Below, piece by piece: positions 60,064 to 64,000 of a stretch of 64,000 nt of DNA. Position 1 is the stretch's first letter; each line of letters opens with the position of its first letter. Position numbers and translations under genes: made by a program. Origin of the DNA: Paenibacillus_G filicis (GTDB lineage Bacteria > Bacillota > Bacilli > Paenibacillales > NBRC-103111). The notes below the pieces were generated by a model that saw nothing but the letters and a program-made list of their open reading frames with translations, did no database searches and was not told the DNA's origin. The stretch covers positions 186,001-250,000 of the forward strand of contig NZ_JBBPCC010000006.1 in NCBI RefSeq assembly GCF_038070315.1. Reading direction: 5' to 3'.

Positions 60064-60186
60064 TCATTTCTTTCTCAATGCTTCCGGGGCATGCTTATCT
60101 CCCAAAGGGAACTTGTCTGTAACGAAGAGCACAAGCGCAGCCAACCCTAGCGCAGCGGAAGAGTACTTTGCAATAGCTTTGATCAT
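60064..60186 (-). CDS. agrD: AgrD-like autoinducer propeptide
   Basis: 40 residues; too short for most gene finders. ATG 60186 has AAGGAGGTGACACC directly upstream. It has an N-terminal amphipathic helix (MIKAIAKYSSAALGLAALVL), a variable core (FVTDKFPLGDK) and the conserved tail HAPEALRKK, the PxxL-type C-terminal AgrD motif. Unlike most, the core has no Cys. The position ten residues before the tail Pro, where Cys forms the thiolactone, is Asp, with Thr beside it. The gene directly follows agrB as in all agr loci. A lactone, linear or otherwise modified peptide is possible. Confidence 0.8.
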   Translation of the reverse strand: MIKAIAKYSSAALGLAALVLFVTDKFPLGDKHAPEALRKK

Positions 60187-60190
60187 GGTG

Positions 60191-60679
60191 TCACCTCCTT
60201 AGTGGAACTAAAGTAATCGCCTGGCATAAGCAAGCTACAACCAGGTGAATGTCTCCTATCGTAAAACAAATTGCGGCAACTACTATTGCGGTTGATTTCC
60301 GAATCCAGTTTACCGGCGATTTGATCAATACCAATAATACAACCGCAATAATTGCTGGTATAGAAATTACGCTAGGCCACTGTATTAATAATACCATAAT
60401 TAGCATCGTGACGGTCACAATAACGCACAAAGTTAATGATTTAATGTGGATTCCTTTTGCTAAAGTCCTCATTACTGCAAACACAATTAGAATTCCTACA
60501 GACAATATAAAATTGTTTGTCAGATATCCAACCAATAGGAATAATCCTATTGTTAAAACCATGTTGATGCCTAATGAAAGTGCATAGCTCATCACCTCTT
60601 TATCAACCGTCTCTTCTGGGTTAGCCCGCTTTATTGCTCCTGCTATGCCATCAGATAAATAATCAATTGGGTCCTTCAA
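60191..60679 (-). CDS. agrB: AgrB-type membrane cysteine protease
   Basis: 162 residues from TTG 60679, overlapping the upstream stop (TTGA). Five to six membrane helices. The catalytic dyad is conserved: RTLAKGIHIKSLTLC, His78 and Cys85, exactly seven apart as in Staphylococcus aureus AgrB (H77, C84). The usual GG before the His is KG. It would process AgrD at its C-terminus and cyclise the core. The gene order membrane protein - agrB - agrD - LytTR departs from canonical agrBDCA. Confidence 0.9.
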   Translation of the reverse strand: MKDPIDYLSDGIAGAIKRANPEETVDKEVMSYALSLGINMVLTIGLFLLVGYLTNNFILSVGILIVFAVMRTLAKGIHIKSLTLCVIVTVTMLIMVLLIQWPSVISIPAIIAVVLLVLIKSPVNWIRKSTAIVVAAICFTIGDIHLVVACLCQAITLVPLRR

Positions 60680-61341
60680 ACTCTCACGTCCCTCTTATAA
60701 GCTATCAAAAGCAAGCACACTAATGCGACCGCCTCTATTGCCATAATGATGGTAACACCAAATCCTCCATATGAGATGACCAAATTAGTGGTCGATGCAA
60801 TGATTAGAATGCCTATAGTGTTAATTGTAATTTGATACTTTTCCTGTTTGCTAAACCTCCGTTTCGCATCGTGAGGAGGAACGGATATAAATGAAAATCC
60901 AGCATTAATCTTATGTAAGAAATATGCGATCAATAGGCCGGTTAGTTGCCCTATAGCCTGGACCATTGATATGCTGAGTCCGGCGTTGTTAGAGGCGTCA
61001 CTCGAAGCTACAACGTTCAGTAGGTCAAGGATCGTGAATACTGCGAACACTACAATTGAGTAGGAAAGAGCGCCTATGGTAGAGATTATTAAGGAGTAGT
61101 AAAGGCTTACCTGCATTAGGGCTCTCATTAATAGCATTATCGTTATAATTTGAATCAATAAATCTATTTCTGATATGTGTAATACAAACCTAGTGACGTA
61201 TGATTCTATCGAGCATACGGATGCTATGACAATACACGCTTGGTAGTGATATTTATAAGGCCAACGGAAAATCTTAAGTACCAGGTAGAGCATTACCGAG
61301 ATGTCGAGGAAACCTAGAATGAGAAAGCCGACTGTAGACAT
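60676..61341 (-). CDS. AgrC-like sensor membrane protein without kinase domain
   Basis: 221 residues with ATG 61341 behind AAGGGG. Six to seven hydrophobic segments: FLILGFLDISVMLYLVLK, ACIVIASVCSIESYV, IQIITIMLLMRALMQVS, YSIVVFAVFTILDLL, VQAIGQLTGLLIAYFL, TINTIGILIIASTTNLV, IIMAIEAVALVCLLLIAY. This is the layout of AgrC N-terminal sensor domains. It stops at YKRDVRV, with no histidine-kinase (HisKA/HATPase) part. The next gene begins inside its end. A peptide receptor that signals without phosphorylation is one reading; a remnant AgrC is another. Confidence 0.75.
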   Translation of the reverse strand: MSTVGFLILGFLDISVMLYLVLKIFRWPYKYHYQACIVIASVCSIESYVTRFVLHISEIDLLIQIITIMLLMRALMQVSLYYSLIISTIGALSYSIVVFAVFTILDLLNVVASSDASNNAGLSISMVQAIGQLTGLLIAYFLHKINAGFSFISVPPHDAKRRFSKQEKYQITINTIGILIIASTTNLVISYGGFGVTIIMAIEAVALVCLLLIAYKRDVRV

Positions 61342-61369
61342 GTTTTTACCCCTTTTACCCTATTTTATT

Positions 61370-61540
61370 TTAGTGATTAAGGTTTTGTTGTTCTTTGGCT
61401 TTCTCGGTTAGCCTGTTTACGATCACACTTACTGTACACCTCTGTTCCTCTGCCATAACCTTAAGCCACTCAAGTAACGCAGGTTCGAAGTATATAGCTT
61501 CACGGATTTTTTTATCTGCCTTTGGCGGCCTACCACCCAT
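61370..61540 (-). CDS. Ribbon-helix-helix regulator
   Basis: 56 residues from ATG 61540, behind GGAGGTGATTGAA. The sequence MGGRPPKADKKIREAIYFEP then LLEWLKVMAEEQRCTVSVIV and NRLTEKA is the RHH pattern: one strand, helix A and helix B ending in a basic patch. It is the first gene of the agr-like operon (28 bp before the AgrC-like start). Its promoter spacer holds a perfect 15-bp palindrome, so autorepression is likely. Dimer binding fits the twofold site. Confidence 0.85.
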   Translation of the reverse strand: MGGRPPKADKKIREAIYFEPALLEWLKVMAEEQRCTVSVIVNRLTEKAKEQQNLNH

Positions 61541-61561
61541 TTCAATCACCTCCATAATTTC

Positions 61562-61590
61562 ATTTTACAGCATTTAAAATGCTTTTGCAA
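61562..61590 (-). promoter_or_regulatory. Promoter with embedded palindromic operator, agr-like operon
   Basis: Minus-strand -35 TTGCAA (61590-61585), 17-base spacer, -10 TAAAAT (61567-61562). The spacer contains AGCATTTTAAATGCT (61583-61569), a perfect palindrome around a single base. It fits an RHH operator; a related half-site (ATCATTTAAAGTG, 61602-61590) lies just upstream. Confidence 0.7.
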
Positions 61591-61624
61591 CACTTTAAAT
61601 GATTGTTTTTTCCATTTTCCATTA

Positions 61625-61653
61625 TTTACAACCATTAGGTAATCTGATATTAT
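61625..61653 (+). promoter_or_regulatory. Promoter on the plus strand
   Basis: -35 TTTACA (61625-61630), 17-base spacer, -10 TATTAT (61648-61653), reading towards 61736. Confidence 0.5.
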
Positions 61654-61680
61654 TGGCTATAGTTCGGAAGCACCGACAAA

Positions 61681-61715
61681 AGGCCCACGAGTTTTACGAC
61701 TCCTGGGCTATTTTT
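61681..61715 (+). terminator. Terminator-like hairpin in the 61736 leader
   Basis: AGGCCCACGAGT and ACTCCTGGGCT arms followed by TTTTT, about 20 bp before the gene start and about 25 bp after the predicted transcription start. It suggests an attenuated leader or a short RNA. Confidence 0.55.
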
Positions 61716-61735
61716 ATAATGGGAGTGTGGGTTAG

Positions 61736-62479
61736 TTGAACGTAGAGGATGACAAAATTAAAATGACTCACTTAACTAGCGAAGAAATAAAGAAAAGGAC
61801 CTTAAGGTCTTGGTCGTATGTCGGCGCTGGATTAATAATTGTAGTGTTTTTATGGCCGTTTATTAGCAATACACTGAATGGAACTGCGAATAAGCTTGAA
61901 ACGACTTCCGCCAGGATCAATACAATAGCTTCTGATATGGAAAATAAGGTGCAGCCTCAAGCCAAGAGTACAGACGTTCCTAAAACTGATAATAAGCCAA
62001 CTGCTACATCTAATCCCCTGCCCACCAGTAGGAGCAAACCAGCCTCTATTGGAACAACCATTGACTTTACTAATAGTTCGATAATAGAAAATTACAATGG
62101 GCAACTAAGTGTAGATGAAGCAATTCGGGGCGATAAAGCCTGGAGACTTATCGAAAAGGAGAATAAGTTTAACGAGGAAGCTCCTGAAGGAAAAGAATAT
62201 CTTCTTGCTAAATTATCCATTAAGATATCCGGTAATAAAAACCCTGATGCAAAGGTATCAATTAGTAAATCTGACTTTACATTAGTCTCTTCCCAAGGCA
62301 AAGATTATAAGTTCTTCAGCGTTGTGGCCCCGGAGCCTACTATCAAATCGGAGTTATATGTCAACGCGCAGCACACTGGATATGTTGCTTTCTTGGTTGA
62401 CAAAAACGACTCCGAACCGCTTATCACTTTTGCGCGCAAGAGCGATGGCACTGGCGGCGTGTGGTTTAAAACAAAATAA
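61736..62479 (+). CDS. Membrane-anchored DUF4352-like protein
   Basis: 247 residues from TTG 61736 (GGGAG upstream); ATG 61763 is an alternative. One membrane helix near the N-terminus (SYVGAGLIIVVFLWPFI), then a Lys/Pro/Thr linker (about 70-105), then an Ig-like DUF4352/telokin-like domain: SVDEAIRGDKAWRLIEKENK, YLLAKLSIKISGNKNPDAKV and GYVAFLVDKNDSEPLITF. Such proteins are exposed on the outer face and common on phages and integrative elements. Role unknown. A terminator follows at 62484-62519. Confidence 0.75.
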   Translation: MNVEDDKIKMTHLTSEEIKKRTLRSWSYVGAGLIIVVFLWPFISNTLNGTANKLETTSARINTIASDMENKVQPQAKSTDVPKTDNKPTATSNPLPTSRSKPASIGTTIDFTNSSIIENYNGQLSVDEAIRGDKAWRLIEKENKFNEEAPEGKEYLLAKLSIKISGNKNPDAKVSISKSDFTLVSSQGKDYKFFSVVAPEPTIKSELYVNAQHTGYVAFLVDKNDSEPLITFARKSDGTGGVWFKTK

Positions 62480-62483
62480 CTGC

Positions 62484-62519
62484 AGAGCCCTCTATCCTTC
62501 GACGGATGAGGGCTCTTTT
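62484..62519 (+). terminator. Terminator of the DUF4352-like gene
   Basis: AGAGCCCTC and GAGGGCTCT arms, then TTTTG. Confidence 0.75.
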
Positions 62520-62522
62520 GTA

Positions 62523-62738
62523 CTATAAAATTCTAAGCGTTCTTGGTTTAGACTCCTCCCAATCCAGCAGCCCCTTCTTTTTCAACCTCTCCAGATGCCC
62601 GTGAATCGTGCTGGACGACTGGAGGCCCACTAGGTCTGCCACCTCTCTAAATGTTGGAGGATAGCCGTTCAGGGCGGCGTAGTGTGCAATTACTGAAAGT
62701 ATATCCTCTTGCCGCTTGCTCAGTTGCTCTCTCTCCAC
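62523..62738 (-). CDS. Free-standing LexA DNA-binding domain
   Basis: 71 residues from GTG 62738 (AGGGGG six bases upstream). It matches only the LexA N-terminal winged helix (KRQEDILSVIAHYAALNGYP, EVADLVGLQSSSTIHGHLER, LKKKGLLDWEESKPRTLRIL), compared with [20 protein letters not shown] in the chromosomal LexA. It has no cleavage site, no Ser/Lys dyad. It cannot self-cleave, so if it binds LexA boxes it would be a damage-blind repressor. Next to the YolD-like and polymerase genes. Dimerisation is unclear without the C-terminal domain. Confidence 0.88.
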   Translation of the reverse strand: MEREQLSKRQEDILSVIAHYAALNGYPPTFREVADLVGLQSSSTIHGHLERLKKKGLLDWEESKPRTLRIL

Positions 62739-62748
62739 GTAGATCCCC

Positions 62749-63243
62749 CTATTCCTTTTTTAGGTCCCCAATCAAGCCGTAGATGCGATCCCCAATCTTT
62801 TTGCTGATCGTTGCTTTTGCTACGTCCCGGGTGATCAATAACTTATCCTCGTACCCCTCAATAATGTACCGGTAGTGCAAGTCGCTGTCCTCCCGATCAT
62901 CCCGATAAACCTTTATCTTGCGATCCCGCAACTCTTTATTGATACGGACAAGATCCGCATGTATCCGATCCAGAAGGACTTGAGCAGCAGCTATATAGAG
63001 CTTTTTGAGCGGGGATTGATTTAGCAGCAGATCCCTGCCGTTTTGCTCTACTATCGTCAGCACAACGGGCAGCAGCATGGCGTCGCGAATCATCTCAAGC
63101 TCTTCCCGCGTCGGTACCCTTGCCCTTTTCAACTCTTTTTGTTCCAGATTCCGCCGCTCGATCAGTGCCTCTTTGTGCTGGGGTAACATCATCCTGCTTG
63201 CCTCCCATCGACCGTTCCCGGTCAGCTTTTTACTAATACTCAC
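62749..63243 (-). CDS. YolD-like protein
   Basis: 164 residues, GTG 63243 overlapping the polymerase stop. The N-terminal segment KLTGNGRWEASRMMLPQHKE is the YolD signature (usually WESSRMMLPEH). The rest is helical and basic, with RDRKIKVYRDDREDSDLHYR and an RKKIGDRIY region; longer than the usual 90-120 residues. YolD genes accompany UvrX-type polymerases in Bacillus phages and plasmids, and are thought to resemble UmuD functionally. Here the order polymerase-YolD-LexA-NTD is on one strand. Confidence 0.85.
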   Translation of the reverse strand: MSISKKLTGNGRWEASRMMLPQHKEALIERRNLEQKELKRARVPTREELEMIRDAMLLPVVLTIVEQNGRDLLLNQSPLKKLYIAAAQVLLDRIHADLVRINKELRDRKIKVYRDDREDSDLHYRYIIEGYEDKLLITRDVAKATISKKIGDRIYGLIGDLKKE

Positions 63244-64000
63244 ATGTAATGACCACCAATCTTTTGAGACCTCTCCAATGCCTGACCGGCTGTAAGGAGG
63301 GATGATGCCCTAAGGATAGATGAGTTGCCGAATCGATTTTTAATGCTGTCTGTAGCCCGTTCCAGGTTACGCAGCCTCACCTTATCCGTAAACAGCGAGA
63401 GTTGATACGTATCGTCTGAGGATAGCCCTGTGAGGGTGACGCCAACTCTACGGACAGGGAGGCCGTCCCAGTGAGCGCGAAACAAGCCCCGAGCTGCCTC
63501 ATAGACCTCTTTGGTTATGTTCGTGCTGTCTTGCAGCGTGGTTTGTCTTGAGAAGCCCGTAGGACGGTCAAAATCAGCTCCGCCGCAGCCCACGGACACC
63601 ACTCGGCCCTGGTATCCTTTTGCCCTGCAGCGGCGGCAGACCTCCTCCGAGAGCTCTAGGATGATAACGTCTATGTCGCTGAGTTTGCTGTAATCTTTGG
63701 GAAGGGTCAATCCATGGCCGACTGCCTTTTGGGCATCGTGCGTTGATGGCGTAACCTGGGAGTCATCTATCCCGTTCGCAGTTTGCCAGTACAACTCCGC
63801 CTGAATGTCGCTATTACGACCCATCCGCTTGCTCATACGTCGCTTGAAGTCTGCTAGCGGCATTTGAGCTACGTCCCCGATTTTGTTGATACCCATCATG
63901 TTAAAGTGTCTTGTCATCCGCAGTGCTACACCGTACATCTTATCGATCGATAAAGGCCATAGATGTTTGGACACCTCGGCTTTGGGTAATACAAATATCC
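63240..64000 (-). CDS. uvrX: UvrX/DinB-like Y-family DNA polymerase, C-terminal part
   Basis: The frame runs off the right edge, so only the C-terminal 250 or so residues are visible. They contain LPKAEVSKHLWPLSIDKMYG, then KIGDVAQMPLADFKRRMSK (thumb helix-hairpin), HDAQKAVGHGLTLPKDYSKL and the little-finger domain (QLSLFTDKVRLRNLERATDS). This is the UvrX pattern of Bacillus mobile elements; the palm with the catalytic acids lies outside. The enzyme would copy across lesions. Together with YolD it forms a plasmid/phage-type SOS mutagenesis operon. Confidence 0.9.
   Translation of the reverse strand, partial: IFVLPKAEVSKHLWPLSIDKMYGVALRMTRHFNMMGINKIGDVAQMPLADFKRRMSKRMGRNSDIQAELYWQTANGIDDSQVTPSTHDAQKAVGHGLTLPKDYSKLSDIDVIILELSEEVCRRCRAKGYQGRVVSVGCGGADFDRPTGFSRQTTLQDSTNITKEVYEAARGLFRAHWDGLPVRRVGVTLTGLSSDDTYQLSLFTDKVRLRNLERATDSIKNRFGNSSILRASSLLTAGQALERSQKIGGHYM

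Noticed and set aside
1..64000. CRISPR arrays, tRNA or rRNA genes and insertion sequences
   Set aside because: No regularly spaced repeats, tRNA-like cloverleaf regions, rRNA sequence or transposase frames were seen by eye.

Overview
The window looks like a chromosome segment of a Paenibacillus-type Gram-positive bacterium. Evidence: strong AGGAGG-type ribosome sites, frequent GTG/TTG starts, LexA boxes of the bacillar CGAAC-N4-GTTYG type, and the gene content (a lexA / YneA-like / DUF896 cluster, mrfA-mrfB, a Tad locus with DUF6382-FHA and DUF5702 proteins, YolD). The assignment is by recognition of families, not by a database search. The left 58.2 kb is moderately GC-rich chromosome. The right 5.8 kb is visibly AT-richer and looks like the start of a mobile element.

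1-6.9 kb: small housekeeping genes (ASCH-like, DUF2269-like, Dabb, ABC-F, PP2C phosphatase, SGNH esterase) mixed with decaying genes: a Nudix gene with an in-frame TAA, the truncated tail of an unidentified gene, a wrecked GH38 alpha-mannosidase 3' end, and a small WYL-domain gene with two LexA-like boxes at its promoter. 6.9-17.9 kb: a complete Tad (type IVb, Flp) pilus locus on the minus strand (tadZ-A-B-C, flp1, TadE-like proteins, a DUF5702 protein, prepilin peptidase, DUF6382-FHA) behind a clear promoter and a leader with a terminator and alternative pairings. 18-18.9 kb: two AT-rich unknown genes. 19-28.2 kb: two methyltransferases (one with an in-frame TAG), an ABC ATPase, a cpREC protein, and a DNA-repair run (nfo, Fpg/Nei glycosylase, mrfB, mrfA) whose last pair has a 13/14 LexA box inside its promoter.

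29.6-42.7 kb: a type IVa-like pilus locus. The main minus-strand set is pilB-T-C-A-D-M-N-O; at its end sit divergent minor pilins and a large PilX-like, beta-solenoid-like protein. The pilB leader carries a probable c-di-GMP-II riboswitch with a terminator, so cyclic di-GMP probably switches the pilus on. 42.8-57.3 kb: yfhP, a possible aminolipid acyltransferase pair, DinB-like protein, RNase Z, metH with a leader ORF ending Cys-Cys, mtnD, HAD phosphatase, aldo/keto reductase, then the SOS cluster (DUF896, YneA-like, lexA with three LexA boxes) and a divergent MFS/TetR pair.

58.15-64 kb: a 19-residue fragment matching the C-terminus of glutamine synthetase, with its terminator, marks a junction. 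To its right lie genes typical of an integrative element or prophage: a short HTH regulator, LytTR proteins, a ribbon-helix-helix regulator with an operator inside its own promoter, a free-standing LexA DNA-binding domain, a YolD-like protein and a Y-family polymerase. Embedded here is an unusual agr-like cassette: AgrB with its His/Cys dyad, an AgrD-like propeptide without Cys, a kinase-less multi-pass membrane protein in the AgrC position, and LytTR regulators without receiver domains. This is the best candidate for an undescribed system: peptide signalling built on a membrane-protein/LytTR pair instead of a two-component system.
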